This document shows, piece after piece, positions 8,258 through 18,744 of a stretch of 64,000 nt of DNA. The stretch spans positions 62,001 through 126,000 of the forward strand of contig NZ_AYZQ01000001.1 in the NCBI RefSeq assembly GCF_001436115.1, given 5' to 3'. Position numbers and translations under genes: made by a program. The stretch is from Lacticaseibacillus brantae DSM 23927. Lineage in GTDB: Bacteria > Bacillota > Bacilli > Lactobacillales > Lactobacillaceae. Position 1 is the first letter of the stretch. Each line of letters opens with the position of its first letter. The notes beneath the pieces are model-generated. The model had not been told where the DNA came from. It saw nothing but the letters and a program-made list of their open reading frames with translations, and did no database searches.

Positions 8258-10267
8258 ATGATCGAACGTATGAATGACCAGAAGTTTGACCTGGTATCCC
8301 CATATCAACCGGCCGGGGACCAGCCGACTGCAATAGACAAATTGGTCAAAGGGTTTGAATCGGGCAAGAAGGAACAAGTCCTCCTTGGCGCCACCGGGAC
8401 CGGCAAAACGTTCACGATGAGTAACGTGATTGCCCAGGTGAACAAGCCGACATTAATTTTGTCACATAACAAGACATTGGCAGGCCAGCTGTATGGCGAA
8501 TTCAAGGAATTCTTCCCCAATAATGCGGTTGAATACTTCGTGTCTTACTATGATTATTATCAACCAGAAGCTTATGTCCCTAGTTCAGACACTTATATTG
8601 AAAAAGACTCCGCCATTAATGACGAAATCGATAAACTTCGCCATAGTGCCACTAGTGCCTTGCTAGAACGCAATGACGTCATTGTCGTGGCTTCAGTGTC
8701 CTCCATCTTCGGGTTAGGGGATCCTCACGAGTATCGTGACCACGTGTTGTCACTGCGGCAAGGGATGGAAATTGATCGCAACACATTGTTGCGTAAATTA
8801 GTGGACATTCAATTTGATCGCAATGATATTGATTTTCAACGGGGCCGTTTTCGTGTCCGTGGTGATGTGGTTGAAATTTTTCCTGCTAGTCGTGATGATC
8901 ATGCGATTCGGGTGGAATTCTTTGGTGACGAAATCGATCGAATTACTGAAGTCGATGCTTTGACGGGTGAAGTGTTGGGCGAGCGCGAACACGTCGCTAT
9001 TTTCCCAGCGACTCACTTCATGACCAACGATGACCAAATGGAACACGCGATTACCAGCATTTCAGCTGAATTGACGGACCGTTTGGCCGTGTTGCGCGGC
9101 CAGAATAAGTTGCTTGAAGCCCAACGGTTGGAGCAGCGGACGAATTACGATATTGAGATGTTACGCGAAATGGGCTTTACCAGCGGCATTGAAAATTATT
9201 CCCGCCATATGGATGGCCGCCTGCCTGGCGAACCGCCATACACGCTGCTCGATTTCTTCCCGAAGGACTTCATGATTATGGTCGACGAAAGTCACGTGAC
9301 CATGCCCCAGATTCGGGGGATGTATAACGGTGACCGGGCGCGCAAGCAAATGCTGATTGATTATGGGTTCCGGTTACCAAGCGCTTTGGACAACCGCCCG
9401 CTAAAAATCAACGAATTTGAAGAACACGTCAATCAGATCCTCTATGTCAGTGCGACTCCCGGCCCTTATGAAGAAGACCGGGTGCCAAAGGAAGACTTTG
9501 CGGAACAGATTATTCGGCCTACTGGTTTGTTAGACCCACAAATTGAAGTTCGGCCGATTATGGGCCAAATTGACGATTTGGTGTCTGAGATTAATGATCG
9601 CGTAGAGAAGAACGAACGCGTCTTCGTCACAACATTGACCAAGAAGATGGCTGAAGATTTAACGGATTACCTTAAAGAAATGGGGATTCGGGTTAAGTAC
9701 CTGCACAGTGATATTAAGACGCTGGAACGGACGCAAATTATTCGTGATTTGCGACTTGGTAAGTTTGACGTCCTGATTGGGATTAACCTTCTGCGTGAAG
9801 GGATTGACGTGCCAGAAGTGTCACTGATTGCGATTCTAGATGCCGATAAGGAAGGATTCCTGCGGGCTGAACGGTCTTTGATTCAAACCATTGGTCGGGC
9901 GTCACGGAATTCGCATGGACGCGTCATTATGTACGCCGATAAAATGACGGATTCGATGAATGCTGCCATCAATGAAACGAAGCGTCGCCGTGGTATTCAA
10001 GAAGCTTATAACGAAGCGCACAACATTACACCAACGACCATTATCAAACCAATCCGTGACGCAATCAGTAGTCTGGAAAAAGTTGATACAGATGATGACA
10101 GTAACAAGACATTTGCCGAAGTTGACTTTGAAGATATGACCAAAGCCGATAAGCAGGCCTTGGTCAAGAACTTGCAAGAACAAATGCAAACTGCCGCAAA
10201 GAAGCTGGACTTTGAACAAGCGGCCAGCCTACGGGATACGATCTTAGAACTACAAGCAGATATGTAA
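8258..10267 (+). CDS. uvrB: excinuclease ABC subunit B
   Basis: Damage-loading helicase-like subunit of nucleotide excision repair; it receives DNA from UvrA and recruits UvrC. The 669-residue protein has Walker [10 protein letters not shown] at 44-52, the beta-hairpin region rich in tyrosine that clamps DNA, the DESH helicase motif, the conserved helicase C-terminal half ([12 protein letters not shown]) and a C-terminal UVR domain that contacts UvrC. The start is set by AGGGAGG seven bases upstream. It lies 12 bases before uvrA, so the two are one operon, with SOS control indicated by the upstream LexA box. Confidence 0.98.
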   Translation: MIERMNDQKFDLVSPYQPAGDQPTAIDKLVKGFESGKKEQVLLGATGTGKTFTMSNVIAQVNKPTLILSHNKTLAGQLYGEFKEFFPNNAVEYFVSYYDYYQPEAYVPSSDTYIEKDSAINDEIDKLRHSATSALLERNDVIVVASVSSIFGLGDPHEYRDHVLSLRQGMEIDRNTLLRKLVDIQFDRNDIDFQRGRFRVRGDVVEIFPASRDDHAIRVEFFGDEIDRITEVDALTGEVLGEREHVAIFPATHFMTNDDQMEHAITSISAELTDRLAVLRGQNKLLEAQRLEQRTNYDIEMLREMGFTSGIENYSRHMDGRLPGEPPYTLLDFFPKDFMIMVDESHVTMPQIRGMYNGDRARKQMLIDYGFRLPSALDNRPLKINEFEEHVNQILYVSATPGPYEEDRVPKEDFAEQIIRPTGLLDPQIEVRPIMGQIDDLVSEINDRVEKNERVFVTTLTKKMAEDLTDYLKEMGIRVKYLHSDIKTLERTQIIRDLRLGKFDVLIGINLLREGIDVPEVSLIAILDADKEGFLRAERSLIQTIGRASRNSHGRVIMYADKMTDSMNAAINETKRRRGIQEAYNEAHNITPTTIIKPIRDAISSLEKVDTDDDSNKTFAEVDFEDMTKADKQALVKNLQEQMQTAAKKLDFEQAASLRDTILELQADM

Positions 10268-10279
10268 GGAGTCGGATGT

Positions 10280-13132
10280 ATGGCAAATGACAAAATTGTG
10301 ATTCACGGGGCGCGCGCCCACAACTTAAAGAACGTTGATGTGACCCTTCCTAAGAACAAACTGGTGGTCATGACTGGGCTGTCAGGGTCCGGCAAGTCAA
10401 GCTTGGCCTTTGATACGCTGTATGCTGAAGGCCAACGCCGCTATGTTGAGAGTCTGTCGGCATATGCGCGCCAATTCTTAGGCCAGATGGACAAGCCAGA
10501 CGTCGACTCAATTGATGGGTTGTCACCGGCTATTTCGATTGACCAGAAGACGACTTCAAAGAATCCTCGGTCAACCGTGGGGACAGTCACTGAAATCAAT
10601 GATTATCTGCGGTTGCTCTGGGCGCGGGTGGGGACACCCATTTGTCCCAATGATGGCACAGTGATTTCCAGTCAATCAGTTGAACAGATGGTTGACCGGG
10701 TAATGGATTTGCCTGATAAAACGCGGATTCAGATTCTTTCGCCCGTAGTGCGCCAGAAGAAGGGTGCTCACAAGAAAGTTTTTGAAAAGATTTTGCGTGA
10801 GGGCTATGTCCGGATGCGGGTCGATGGCGAAGTGATGGACGCCAACAAGGACTACGAACTCGACAAGAATAAGAAACACGACATCGACATTGTCATTGAC
10901 CGGATTGTAGTCAAAGACGAAGTGCGTAGTCGGTTGTTTGATTCTTTTGAAGCAGCACTGCGTTTGTCTGAAGGCTACGCTAACGTTGATGTCATTGGTG
11001 GCGAGCCATTAATCTTCTCTGAACACTATGCCTGCCCAATCTGTGGCTTCACAGTTGGCGAGATGGAACCACGGTTGTTCTCTTTTAATGCGCCCTTTGG
11101 TGCGTGCCCAGAATGTGATGGCTTAGGTCAGAAACTGACGGTTGATGTTGACCTGGTTGTCCCTGACCAAGACATGACCTTAGAAGAAGGCGCCATTGCC
11201 CCTTGGAATCCAATTAGCTCGCAATACTACCCAGCCATGCTGGAGCAGTTTGCCAAGCAATTCAAGATTCCCATGGACAAGCCGTTCAAGAAGCTGACCG
11301 ATCGGCAAAAGGACCTCGTACTTAATGGCAGCGCCGGTAAGGACTTCCATTTTTACTATGAAAATGATTTTGGCGGGGTGCGGGATGTCGATGTGCCTTT
11401 TGAAGGCGTCCTGCCAAACATTTCCCGGCGTTACGCTGAAACTAATTCTGATTTCACTCGCGGCCAGATGCGGACTTATATGACTGCGTTAACTTGTCCA
11501 GTCTGCCATGGCAAGCGGTTGAACCGGCAAGCATTGGCAGTGAAGATTGGTGGCAGTGATATTGCGGATGCCAGCGATTTGCCAATCAAAGATGCCCTGC
11601 CATTCTTTGAAGGTGTCGATCTTTCTGAAGCCCAAGCCATGATTGCTCAGCCGATTGTGAAAGAAGTTGTTGATCGGCTGACCTTCCTGATGAATGTTGG
11701 TCTGGATTATCTGACTTTGAGTCGGAGTGCTGGGACCTTGTCAGGTGGGGAAGCCCAACGGATTCGGTTGGCTACTCAAATTGGGTCAAACTTATCGGGT
11801 GTGTTGTATATTCTAGATGAACCATCGATTGGTTTACACCAGCGAGATAACGCCCGTTTGATTGATTCCTTAAAGAAAATGCGCGACCTCGGGAATACCT
11901 TGGTTGTGGTTGAACATGATGAGGATACGATGCTGGCCGCGGATTACTTAGTCGACATCGGACCTGGTGCGGGTGAATATGGCGGCGAAGTGATGGCTGC
12001 CGGGACACCCGCGCAAGTCAAACGCGTTAAGAAATCCTTGACCGGTCAATACTTAGCCGGTAAAAAGTTCATTCCAGTTCCTGAAACCCGGCGCAAGGGC
12101 AACGGTAAAGCGATTCGCGTTGAAGGGGCAACAGAACATAACTTGAAGGACGTCAACGTTGATTTCCCACTTGGTGAATTCATCGCTGTGACTGGCGTCT
12201 CAGGTTCTGGGAAGTCCACTTTGGTGAATTCTGTGCTCAAGCGCGCCTTGGCGCAGAAGTTGTACCGCAACTCCGAAAAGCCAGGGGCTTACAAGAAGAT
12301 TCTTGGCTATAAGAATATTGAAAAGTTAGTCGACATTGACCAAAGTCCAATTGGTCGGACCCCGCGGAGTAATCCGGCGACCTATACGAGTGTCTTTGAC
12401 AACATTCGGGACCTCTTTGCGCAAACCAATGAAGCTAAGTTGCGTGGCTATAAGAAGGGACGCTTTAGTTTCAATGTTAAAGGCGGCCGCTGTGAGAATT
12501 GTAAGGGCGACGGGATTATCAAGATTGAAATGAATTTCTTGCCTGACGTCTATGTGCCCTGTGAAGTGTGTCATGGTCGGCGCTACAATTCTGAAACGCT
12601 TGAAGTGACCTATAAAGGGAAGAATATTGCGGAAGTCCTTGATATGACGATTGATGAAGCGGTTGACTTCTTTGCCCCAATTCCAAAGATTGCGCGTAAG
12701 TTGCAGACCATCATTGATGTTGGCTTGGGCTATGTCACCATGGGTCAAAGTGCGACGACCCTTTCTGGTGGGGAAGCCCAACGGATGAAGTTGGCCAGTG
12801 AATTGCAAAAGCTTTCCACGGGTAAAAACTTCTACATTCTGGACGAACCGACGACCGGGTTGCACACCGATGACATCAAGCGGCTGCTGGGTGTCTTGCA
12901 GCGCTTGGTTGATGAAGGTAATACTGTCTTAGTGATTGAACATAACTTGGATGTGATTAAGACTGCTGACTGGCTGATTGATCTTGGACCAGAAGGCGGC
13001 GATGGCGGGGGTCAAATCCTGGCCACTGGCACACCAGAAGCGATTGCTGAAGTGAAGAATAGTTATACGGGCCAATACTTGAAGCCAATCCTGGAACGCG
13101 ACACAAGGCGGACCCTTGAGGCCAAGCACTAG
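10280..13132 (+). CDS. uvrA: excinuclease ABC subunit A
   Basis: ATPase that finds bulky DNA lesions as a dimer and hands them to UvrB. The 950-residue protein has the tandem ABC layout: first Walker [10 protein letters not shown] at 33-41, zinc-finger cysteine pairs (CPIC and CPEC, later CENC and CEVC), two LSGGEAQR signatures and the second Walker [10 protein letters not shown]. Length is normal for UvrA. AAGGAG lies before the ATG. A terminator follows, so the unit is uvrB-uvrA only. Confidence 0.98.
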   Translation: MANDKIVIHGARAHNLKNVDVTLPKNKLVVMTGLSGSGKSSLAFDTLYAEGQRRYVESLSAYARQFLGQMDKPDVDSIDGLSPAISIDQKTTSKNPRSTVGTVTEINDYLRLLWARVGTPICPNDGTVISSQSVEQMVDRVMDLPDKTRIQILSPVVRQKKGAHKKVFEKILREGYVRMRVDGEVMDANKDYELDKNKKHDIDIVIDRIVVKDEVRSRLFDSFEAALRLSEGYANVDVIGGEPLIFSEHYACPICGFTVGEMEPRLFSFNAPFGACPECDGLGQKLTVDVDLVVPDQDMTLEEGAIAPWNPISSQYYPAMLEQFAKQFKIPMDKPFKKLTDRQKDLVLNGSAGKDFHFYYENDFGGVRDVDVPFEGVLPNISRRYAETNSDFTRGQMRTYMTALTCPVCHGKRLNRQALAVKIGGSDIADASDLPIKDALPFFEGVDLSEAQAMIAQPIVKEVVDRLTFLMNVGLDYLTLSRSAGTLSGGEAQRIRLATQIGSNLSGVLYILDEPSIGLHQRDNARLIDSLKKMRDLGNTLVVVEHDEDTMLAADYLVDIGPGAGEYGGEVMAAGTPAQVKRVKKSLTGQYLAGKKFIPVPETRRKGNGKAIRVEGATEHNLKDVNVDFPLGEFIAVTGVSGSGKSTLVNSVLKRALAQKLYRNSEKPGAYKKILGYKNIEKLVDIDQSPIGRTPRSNPATYTSVFDNIRDLFAQTNEAKLRGYKKGRFSFNVKGGRCENCKGDGIIKIEMNFLPDVYVPCEVCHGRRYNSETLEVTYKGKNIAEVLDMTIDEAVDFFAPIPKIARKLQTIIDVGLGYVTMGQSATTLSGGEAQRMKLASELQKLSTGKNFYILDEPTTGLHTDDIKRLLGVLQRLVDEGNTVLVIEHNLDVIKTADWLIDLGPEGGDGGGQILATGTPEAIAEVKNSYTGQYLKPILERDTRRTLEAKH

Positions 13133-13140
13133 TCGCGGTT

Positions 13141-13175
13141 AAAGCGCAAATCACGTTGCTGATTTGCGCTTTTTT
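13141..13175 (+). terminator. terminator after uvrA
   Basis: AAGCGCAAATCA pairs with TGATTTGCGCTT and ends in a T run. Confidence 0.9.
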
Positions 13176-13205
13176 AATGCCGATGCTGTTAAAAGAGGAC
13201 AATCA

Positions 13206-13234
13206 TTGCTCATTGTTGGACTTATCGGTATGAT
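13206..13234 (+). promoter_or_regulatory. promoter of the HdeD-like gene
   Basis: TTGCTC and TATGAT are separated by 17 bases, 24 bases before the ATG. Confidence 0.5.
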
Positions 13235-13257
13235 TAAAGCCATAAAGGGGTGAGCAT

Positions 13258-13797
13258 ATGTTTCAACAGAGACGTTTTGGTTTTGATTGGACTGAATTCT
13301 TAACAGGGATTGCTTTCTTAGTGGCCGCGGTCGTAATGCTGCGGAATCCGGGTGCAACCTTAGTCACATTGACATTTATTTTTGCCGTTGTGGCTATTGT
13401 TCGTGGGGTGACGACATTAGCCGCTTACAGCAAGCTGCGCGACGTTATTGGTGGTCGCGCCGGAATTACGCTTGTATCTGGGGTTCTTGATATTATTTTG
13501 GGGCTTTTATTCCTCTTCAATATTCCAGCTGGCGCATTGACCATCACTTATCTGTTTGCCTTTTGGTTCATTATGGATAGTGTCGTTGGGATTATCAGTG
13601 CCAGCCATTTACGGTCCGCTGGGACTGGTTGGTTTATCTTTGACCTGATCTTCCAAGTCCTAGGTTTGATTGTCGGGATTCTTCTTCTCATGAACCCGGT
13701 TGTGTCAGCCGTTGGCCTGGTGACGTTATTGGCGATGGCCTTCATCGTCTTTGGAATTACCGCGCTAGTTGTCGCTTTCGGGCGTCGGGGCGCATAA
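13258..13797 (+). CDS. HdeD family (DUF308) membrane protein
   Basis: A 179-residue protein with six hydrophobic segments in three pairs, the DUF308/HdeD arrangement. In E. coli HdeD is linked to acid resistance. In lactobacilli the role is not established, though acid tolerance is plausible. It has its own promoter and terminator, so it is monocistronic between uvrA and rapZ. No catalytic residues are apparent. Confidence 0.8.
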   Translation: MFQQRRFGFDWTEFLTGIAFLVAAVVMLRNPGATLVTLTFIFAVVAIVRGVTTLAAYSKLRDVIGGRAGITLVSGVLDIILGLLFLFNIPAGALTITYLFAFWFIMDSVVGIISASHLRSAGTGWFIFDLIFQVLGLIVGILLLMNPVVSAVGLVTLLAMAFIVFGITALVVAFGRRGA

Positions 13798-13807
13798 TTG
13801 CAGCAAA

Positions 13808-13830
13808 GCAGCCTGCGGGCTGTTTTTTTT
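13808..13830 (+). terminator. terminator after the HdeD-like gene
   Basis: CAGCC pairs with GGCTG and is followed by eight T. Confidence 0.75.
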
Positions 13831-13861
13831 GCTCAAATTCGCAATGACACGCCCGGAATGT

Positions 13862-13867
13862 TATACT
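13862..13867 (+). promoter_or_regulatory. rapZ -10 element
   Basis: TATACT lies 30 bases before the rapZ start; the -35 is weak. Confidence 0.4.
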
Positions 13868-13896
13868 GAGCACAAGATAAAAAAGGAGGCAGTTGC

Positions 13897-14781
13897 ATGA
13901 CGGAGACATTAGATCTGGTTGTGATTACGGGTATGTCGGGGGCCGGCAAAACCGTCGCGATGCAAAGCTTTGAAGATTTAGGCTATTTCTGTGTGGACAA
14001 TATGCCACCCGCACTATTGCCAAAGTTTTGGGAGTTGGTCAAAGAATCAGGTAAAGTGACCAAAATCGCGCTCGTGATTGATTTGCGAAGCCACGCGTTT
14101 TATGACGAGATTATCGATATGCTTGCCAACATCGAGAATACGGTCTTCGTGACCACTAAAATTGTCTTTCTTGATGCAACTGATGCCGAACTCGTCTCAC
14201 GGTATAAAGAGACCCGCCGTTCCCACCCACTGGCCATGGACGGCCGCCTCATGGATGGCATCAAGAAAGAACGCGAGCTATTGACTGAATTGCGCAATCG
14301 GGCCCAGATGATTGTCGACACGACTGATTTGTCGCCGCGGCAATTACGCGAGAAGCTTTTCGTCGCGTTTAAGTCGAGCAGCCACCCAACTTTTCATATT
14401 GAGGTGATGTCGTTTGGGTTCAAATACGGCTTGCCGATTGATGCTGATATTGTCATGGATGTGCGATTCTTACCGAATCCGTACTACATCCCTGAATTTC
14501 GAAATGAGACCGGCTTGGATCAAGCTGTGTATGAGTATGTGATGGATCAACCTGCCGCTGAGCAGTTCTATAATCAGTTTTATAAGATGCTGGCCTCTAT
14601 CATGCCGGCCTACCAAAAAGAAGGCAAGACCAGTGTCACGATTGCGATTGGCTGCACCGGCGGTCAACACCGCAGTGTCGCCTTTGCAGAACGGATTGGT
14701 AAGGCCTTTGGGACAGAATATGCGGTCGACATTACACATCGGGATATTAATAAACGGAAAGCGACGGTGAATCGGTCATGA
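13897..14781 (+). CDS. rapZ: RNase adapter / nucleotide-binding protein RapZ (YvcJ)
   Basis: P-loop protein of the YvcJ/RapZ family. The 294-residue protein has Walker [10 protein letters not shown] at 11-19 and the C-terminal signature [10 protein letters not shown]. In E. coli RapZ controls GlmS synthesis by directing RNase E to the sRNA GlmZ. In Firmicutes YvcJ binds and hydrolyses nucleotides, and its link to amino sugars is less clear. It heads the conserved rapZ-yvcK-whiA cluster and overlaps yvcK by four bases. Confidence 0.95.
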   Translation: MTETLDLVVITGMSGAGKTVAMQSFEDLGYFCVDNMPPALLPKFWELVKESGKVTKIALVIDLRSHAFYDEIIDMLANIENTVFVTTKIVFLDATDAELVSRYKETRRSHPLAMDGRLMDGIKKERELLTELRNRAQMIVDTTDLSPRQLREKLFVAFKSSSHPTFHIEVMSFGFKYGLPIDADIVMDVRFLPNPYYIPEFRNETGLDQAVYEYVMDQPAAEQFYNQFYKMLASIMPAYQKEGKTSVTIAIGCTGGQHRSVAFAERIGKAFGTEYAVDITHRDINKRKATVNRS

Positions 14782-15815
14782 GTGCAGATAATCGAATTAT
14801 TCGCGTCATCAAGGGGCGGCGACCTAAAGTCGTTGTGATTGGCGGCGGGACAGGATTACCCGTGATTGTCAAAAGTCTCCACGAACAAAACGCGGATGTG
14901 ACAGCGATCGTGACTGTGGCCGACGATGGCGGTTCATCAGGGATCATTCGGGATTATATCAACGTTGTGCCGCCTGGAGATATTCGGAACGTTTTAGCTG
15001 CCTTGTCTGACTTGCCAAGTCTGTATTTGGATATTTTTCAATATCGGTTCAATTCTAAGGACGCCTTTTTTGCGGGCCATGCGATTGGGAATTTGATTAT
15101 CGCGGCCTTATCTGAAATGAAGGGCGGTATCTTTGACGCGGTTCAGCAACTCAGTCAAATGTTGAAAGTGGATGGTCATGTCTATCCGGCCAGCAATACC
15201 CCACTGACACTGAACGCTGAATTCACTGATGGGACAACTTTGTCTGGGGAGGCCGAGATTACTGGCGCGGGTAAACATATTCAACGCGTCTTTGTGACAG
15301 AATCGGATTTGAACGCCAAAGAACCACCTCAGGCTGTTAACCAGGTGATTGATGCGATTATGAATGCGGATGTCGTGGTGCTTGGCCCAGGTAGCTTGTT
15401 CACGAGTATTTTGCCTAACCTGATGATTTCTAACCTTGGGGATGCCGTGAAGGCGACTAAGGCGGAAATTATTTATATCGTCAATATCATGACGCAAAAA
15501 GGCGAAACAGAACACTTTACTGACGCTGATCATGTCCGTGTTTTGAATCGACACTTAGGTGAAGACTTTGTTGATACGGTGCTGGTGAACATCGCCCCCG
15601 TGCCGAGTGATTACCTTGATCATCAGAAGTACGATGAATATCTGGTCCCTGTGGAACACGATTACCAAGGTTTGCGCGATCTCGGCTGCCGGGTCATCTC
15701 GGCCGACTTTCTACAGTTGCGCAATCATGGCGTCTTTCATGATGGCGACAAGGTCGCAACTGAAATTTTAAATCTGGCCTTTCAAGTGGGCACAATGAAG
15801 AAGAGGCGATATTAA
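14778..15815 (+). CDS. yvcK: gluconeogenesis factor YvcK family protein
   Basis: A 345-residue protein of the CofD-like/YvcK family with the nucleotide-sugar binding loop GGGTGLP at 22-28, VADDGGSSG and [10 protein letters not shown]. In B. subtilis YvcK is needed for growth on gluconeogenic carbon, binds UDP-sugars and influences peptidoglycan synthesis. It has no demonstrated transferase activity. The start overlaps rapZ (ATGA) and the stop overlaps whiA (TAATG), so all three are translationally coupled. Confidence 0.95.
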   Translation: MSADNRIIRVIKGRRPKVVVIGGGTGLPVIVKSLHEQNADVTAIVTVADDGGSSGIIRDYINVVPPGDIRNVLAALSDLPSLYLDIFQYRFNSKDAFFAGHAIGNLIIAALSEMKGGIFDAVQQLSQMLKVDGHVYPASNTPLTLNAEFTDGTTLSGEAEITGAGKHIQRVFVTESDLNAKEPPQAVNQVIDAIMNADVVVLGPGSLFTSILPNLMISNLGDAVKATKAEIIYIVNIMTQKGETEHFTDADHVRVLNRHLGEDFVDTVLVNIAPVPSDYLDHQKYDEYLVPVEHDYQGLRDLGCRVISADFLQLRNHGVFHDGDKVATEILNLAFQVGTMKKRRY

Positions 15816-16762
15816 TGGCAAGTTTTGCCAGTCAAGTGAAGAAAGAACTGACACAACTCGAAGTCCATCCGGAACATGCTAAGGCAGAATTATCTGCCTT
15901 GATTCGGATGAATGGTTCATTAGCGATTCAGGCTCATCAATTCGTGTTGAATGTCCAGACAGAGAACCCGGCGATTGCCCGCCGAATTTATGCCTTGATT
16001 CGCCAGGTTTACCATTTGGAAGCCAATTTGATTGTTCGAAAGAAAATGAAACTCAAAAAGAATAATCAGTACGTGGTCCGGTTGAGCACTGGAGTGAACG
16101 ATGTCCTCGAAGATTTAGCGATTATCGATCGCGAGACGTTCGCCATTCAAACGAAGGTGGCTGAATCAACATTAAACGAGCCCCAACGGATGCGTTCCTA
16201 TCTCCGTGGCGCCTTCTTGGCGGGGGGATCGGTGAACAATCCCGAGACATCCCGGTATCATTTGGAGATTTATTCACTGTATGCCGATCACAACCAGAAC
16301 ATCTTAGACATGATGAATCATTTCAACTTGAACGCACGAACTGTTGAACGGCGGTCAGGCTATATTGTCTATTTGAAGGAAGCTGAGAAAATCGCGGACT
16401 TCTTGCAAATTGTCGGTGCAACCAATGCCATGCTCAAGTTTGAAGACGTTCGTATTGTTCGCGACATGCGGAACTCCGTGAATCGGTTGGTGAATTGCGA
16501 AACGGCCAATTTGAATAAAACGATTGACGCCGCCCAACGCCAAATTGAGAATATTAATTATTTAAAAGAACATGTGGGTTTGGACAATTTACCGGACAAA
16601 CTGCGGGAAATCGCAATTCTTCGGATTGAGCATCCTGATGTCTCTCTGAAGGAACTGGGTGACATGGTCCCAAGTGGGGTGATCTCGAAGTCGGGGATTA
16701 ATCACCGGTTGCGCAAGCTAAATGAATTGGCTGAGCGCTATCAAAGTCCTCAAGAAGCATAA
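15815..16762 (+). CDS. whiA: DNA-binding protein WhiA
   Basis: A 315-residue protein with an N-terminal LAGLIDADG-homing-endonuclease-like fold ([18 protein letters not shown], lacking the catalytic acidic pair) and a C-terminal helix-turn-helix around residues 260-305 ([26 protein letters not shown]). WhiA is a sporulation regulator in Streptomyces; in non-sporulating Firmicutes it affects cell division and chromosome segregation. It is the last gene of rapZ-yvcK-whiA. Confidence 0.95.
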   Translation: MASFASQVKKELTQLEVHPEHAKAELSALIRMNGSLAIQAHQFVLNVQTENPAIARRIYALIRQVYHLEANLIVRKKMKLKKNNQYVVRLSTGVNDVLEDLAIIDRETFAIQTKVAESTLNEPQRMRSYLRGAFLAGGSVNNPETSRYHLEIYSLYADHNQNILDMMNHFNLNARTVERRSGYIVYLKEAEKIADFLQIVGATNAMLKFEDVRIVRDMRNSVNRLVNCETANLNKTIDAAQRQIENINYLKEHVGLDNLPDKLREIAILRIEHPDVSLKELGDMVPSGVISKSGINHRLRKLNELAERYQSPQEA

Positions 16763-16781
16763 GCAAGGGTGATTGCTTTTA
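16757..16781 (+). terminator. weak terminator after whiA
   Basis: AAGCAA and TTGCTT pair around a six-base loop and are followed by TTAT. The stem is short. Confidence 0.4.
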
Positions 16782-16801
16782 TGAGAAAAGGGAATCAAAA
16801 C

Positions 16802-16829
16802 TTGTCAATGCAAATTAATCGTGTACAAT
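16802..16829 (+). promoter_or_regulatory. promoter of the OhrR-like gene
   Basis: TTGTCA and TACAAT are separated by 16 bases, 27 bases before the ATG. Confidence 0.6.
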
Positions 16830-16855
16830 TTAGATATTAAAGGAGGCGAGTTAAA

Positions 16856-17314
16856 ATGGTTGAACCACTTAGGTTAGATGATCAACTGTGTTTTGCGCTG
16901 TATAAGGCACAAAAGCAATTTAATCATTTCTATGCTAAAGCGTTAGCGCCATATCAATTGACGTATCCACAATACATTAGTTTATTGTCGCTGTATGAAC
17001 ATGGCACGATGTCTGTGAAGGCCTTAGGTCAAACGTTAGACCTTGATAGCGGGACTTTGACACCATTGTTGAAGCGGCTTGAAAAGGACGACTGGATCGT
17101 GCGCTCGCGCTCGACGGAAGATGAACGGCGGGTCGACGTTAGTTTGACTGACAAGGCTTTAGGATTGCGCGACGAAATCTTTGCTCATGTTGGAAGCTGC
17201 ATGGAGCTTTTGGACATGGCGCCTGAAGTCTATGCTATGATTCGTGGCAATGTGGCTGAGGTTGACTCACAGCTCAGTAAGATTGACGATGAACAATTAA
17301 CCGCGATGAAATAG
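16856..17314 (+). CDS. MarR family regulator, OhrR-like peroxide sensor
   Basis: A 152-residue winged-helix protein. The N-terminus LDDQLCFALYKAQ has the OhrR pattern with a single reactive cysteine (C12), which senses organic hydroperoxides in that family. The region LTYPQYISLLSL and the recognition part LDSGTLTPLLKRLEKDDWIVR also follow OhrR closely. OhrR usually represses an adjacent ohr peroxidase gene; none is next to it here, so the target lies elsewhere or is the gene itself. It has its own promoter. Confidence 0.85.
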   Translation: MVEPLRLDDQLCFALYKAQKQFNHFYAKALAPYQLTYPQYISLLSLYEHGTMSVKALGQTLDLDSGTLTPLLKRLEKDDWIVRSRSTEDERRVDVSLTDKALGLRDEIFAHVGSCMELLDMAPEVYAMIRGNVAEVDSQLSKIDDEQLTAMK

Positions 17315-17345
17315 GACCCACTTGGACAATTTCAGGTAAAAAGGC

Positions 17346-17374
17346 TTGGCGAAATTGTCTCAAGCAGGTATAAT
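17346..17374 (+). promoter_or_regulatory. tRNA-Ser promoter
   Basis: TTGGCG and a perfect TATAAT are separated by 17 bases, 12 bases before the tRNA. Confidence 0.75.
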
Positions 17375-17386
17375 ATTTTGTTGTAC

Positions 17387-17474
17387 GGAGGGCTGGCAGA
17401 GCGGTCGAATGCACTGGTCTTGAAAACCAGCAATGGTGATGAGCCATTCAAGGGTTCGAATCCCTTGCCCTCCT
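17387..17474 (+). tRNA. tRNA-Ser (anticodon UGA)
   Basis: The acceptor arms GGAGGGC and GCCCTCC pair. The anticodon stem CTGGT/ACCAG holds the loop CTTGAAA (anticodon TGA). A long variable arm and the T arm AGGG-TTCGAAT-CCCT follow. CCA is not encoded. The base after the acceptor stem is T, whereas serine tRNAs normally have G there. Confidence 0.95.
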
Positions 17475-17478
17475 TAAT

Positions 17479-17501
17479 GAACCGTTTCGGCGGTTCTTTT
17501 T
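17479..17501 (+). terminator. terminator after tRNA-Ser
   Basis: GAACCG and CGGTTC pair around TTTCGG and are followed by TTTTT. Confidence 0.75.
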
Positions 17502-17530
17502 ATTTTCAGATGGCTTTTGCAAAAATCTGC

Positions 17531-17562
17531 TTGCAATTGCCGGGTGTTTCCCGTATTATAAT
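17531..17562 (+). promoter_or_regulatory. tRNA-Arg promoter
   Basis: TTGCAA at 17531-17536. Two overlapping -10 choices exist: TATTAT at 17554 (17-base spacer) and TATAAT at 17557 (20-base spacer). Confidence 0.6.
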
Positions 17563-17572
17563 CAAGTACTTT

Positions 17573-17644
17573 GCGCGGTTAGTGTAATGGATCGCACGTG
17601 AGATTCCGGTTCTCGAAATCCGGGTTCGACTCCCGGGCTGCGCA
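17573..17644 (+). tRNA. tRNA-Arg (anticodon CCG)
   Basis: The acceptor arms GCGCGGT and GCTGCGC pair with G-T pairs. The D stem is GTGT/GCAC. The anticodon stem TGAGA/TCTCG holds the loop TTCCGGT (anticodon CCG). The T arm is CCGGG-TTCGACT-CCCGG and the discriminator is A. CCA is not encoded. The last 16 bases recur at 18996-19011, so this gene served as an integration site. Confidence 0.93.
17629..17644 (+). repeat. attL-like copy of a 16-bp direct repeat (3' end of tRNA-Arg)
   Basis: ACTCCCGGGCTGCGCA, identical to 18996-19011. The copy lies inside the tRNA and keeps it intact. Confidence 0.85.
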
Positions 17645-17679
17645 CTTTTATTACAGAGCCACTTGATAGTTGGCTTTAC

Positions 17680-17715
17680 AAAAAAGCCACACCAGAAAAA
17701 TGGTGTGGCTTTTTT
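17680..17715. terminator. strong terminator inside the mini-island
   Basis: A 15-bp perfect stem (AAAAAAGCCACACCA with its complement) around a GAAAAA loop. The A and T runs on both sides make it bidirectional; it can serve tRNA-Arg and the minus-strand island gene. Confidence 0.9.
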
Positions 17716-17878
17716 GTGTTTCAGTTCGCATTGAAAATTAAAAGCTCAACATCCTTTTGCGATGGACAATAAGTTTACGGGGATGCCTGGATGCGGGCCT
17801 ACTAGTTTTAAGATAGCCGCTTTTTACCAAAACTTCCCACTCAAGATAAAGCCCAAATTAACAGGTGAATTTTTTAAG

Positions 17879-18673
17879 TTACCATGCTGATACATAGGCA
17901 GCAATCTGGGTGTTCACAGATTTGTATGCTTCTTTGAACTCTTCTTTAGTTTTTCGAGCTTGGTAGTGTGGCATACTATCGATTATTTCAACCTGATGAC
18001 CAGCATGGGCAAATCTTTCCTTGATTGCCTTTTGAATGTACTTTGGCTTTAAACTGGTGTGCATTGAGACGATGACAAAATGTCGAGGAACTTCAAGAAT
18101 GTCCACCAACTCATGGACCAAGCCGTCCGCGTTATGACTCACTAGTTCTCTGCGACTTGCGCCTTTGTATTCCTTAAAAAGCTCAGCGGCAGTGGAAGTA
18201 GGGAGCCCCGTTGCGACAAATTTTGTGTCATCAAGCGGGTACTTGAAGAAGTCGGTCATGTACGCTCCATGAATGTAGTCGTGCCGCATCTGTAAATTCC
18301 TATGGTTTAAAGATTTTTGACCATATTTCTTCCCGTACTGGTTAGACATGTAATTCATGGATTGCCATATCTCTAAGATTTTGGCGGAATCATGGTGAAC
18401 GGCATTAATTTTTGCCTTGATGGCCGCAGGAACGCCAAAGTTTAACCCGAGTAAAATTACTGATTTGTTAAGACAGGGCTCTAAGTGCGCAGAAAAGTGC
18501 TCAGAATCGACGATCAGATCCTCTGCCGCAGATTTGTATCTTCCAAGCGGTGTGCTGTTACTTTCTGGTTTCGGCCAGTAAGCAAAACTACCAACGTGGG
18601 CCAGTTTGTTACTGACGTTGCGATATTCTTTTTCAGTCAATCGGGATTGTTCCTGAAATTCTTTCCAATTCAT
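17879..18673 (-). CDS. uncharacterised protein, possibly uracil-DNA-glycosylase superfamily
   Basis: A 264-residue protein that I cannot assign firmly. The start at 18673 is chosen because GGAGG lies just upstream; an upstream ATG at 18718 has none. VILLGLNFG (72-80) resembles the first motif of UDG-superfamily enzymes. HGAYMTDFFK (135-144) resembles uncharacterised bacterial UDG-fold proteins, and SMHTSLKP (203-210) sits where the HPS loop would be. No signal peptide or membrane segment is seen. It is the only gene of the mini-island and is transcribed opposite to its neighbours. Specific defence or repair functions would be speculation. Confidence 0.75.
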   Translation of the reverse strand: MNWKEFQEQSRLTEKEYRNVSNKLAHVGSFAYWPKPESNSTPLGRYKSAAEDLIVDSEHFSAHLEPCLNKSVILLGLNFGVPAAIKAKINAVHHDSAKILEIWQSMNYMSNQYGKKYGQKSLNHRNLQMRHDYIHGAYMTDFFKYPLDDTKFVATGLPTSTAAELFKEYKGASRRELVSHNADGLVHELVDILEVPRHFVIVSMHTSLKPKYIQKAIKERFAHAGHQVEIIDSMPHYQARKTKEEFKEAYKSVNTQIAAYVSAW

Positions 18674-18716
18674 ATCTTCCTCCAACAAAGATTTATTTAG
18701 TACACCCATAATATAC

Positions 18717-18744
18717 ATTATATCGAGGAATTTTTCTCTTCCAA
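18717..18744 (-). promoter_or_regulatory. promoter of the island gene
   Basis: On the minus strand TTGGAA and TATAAT are separated by 16 bases, about 44 bases before the chosen start codon. Confidence 0.65.
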
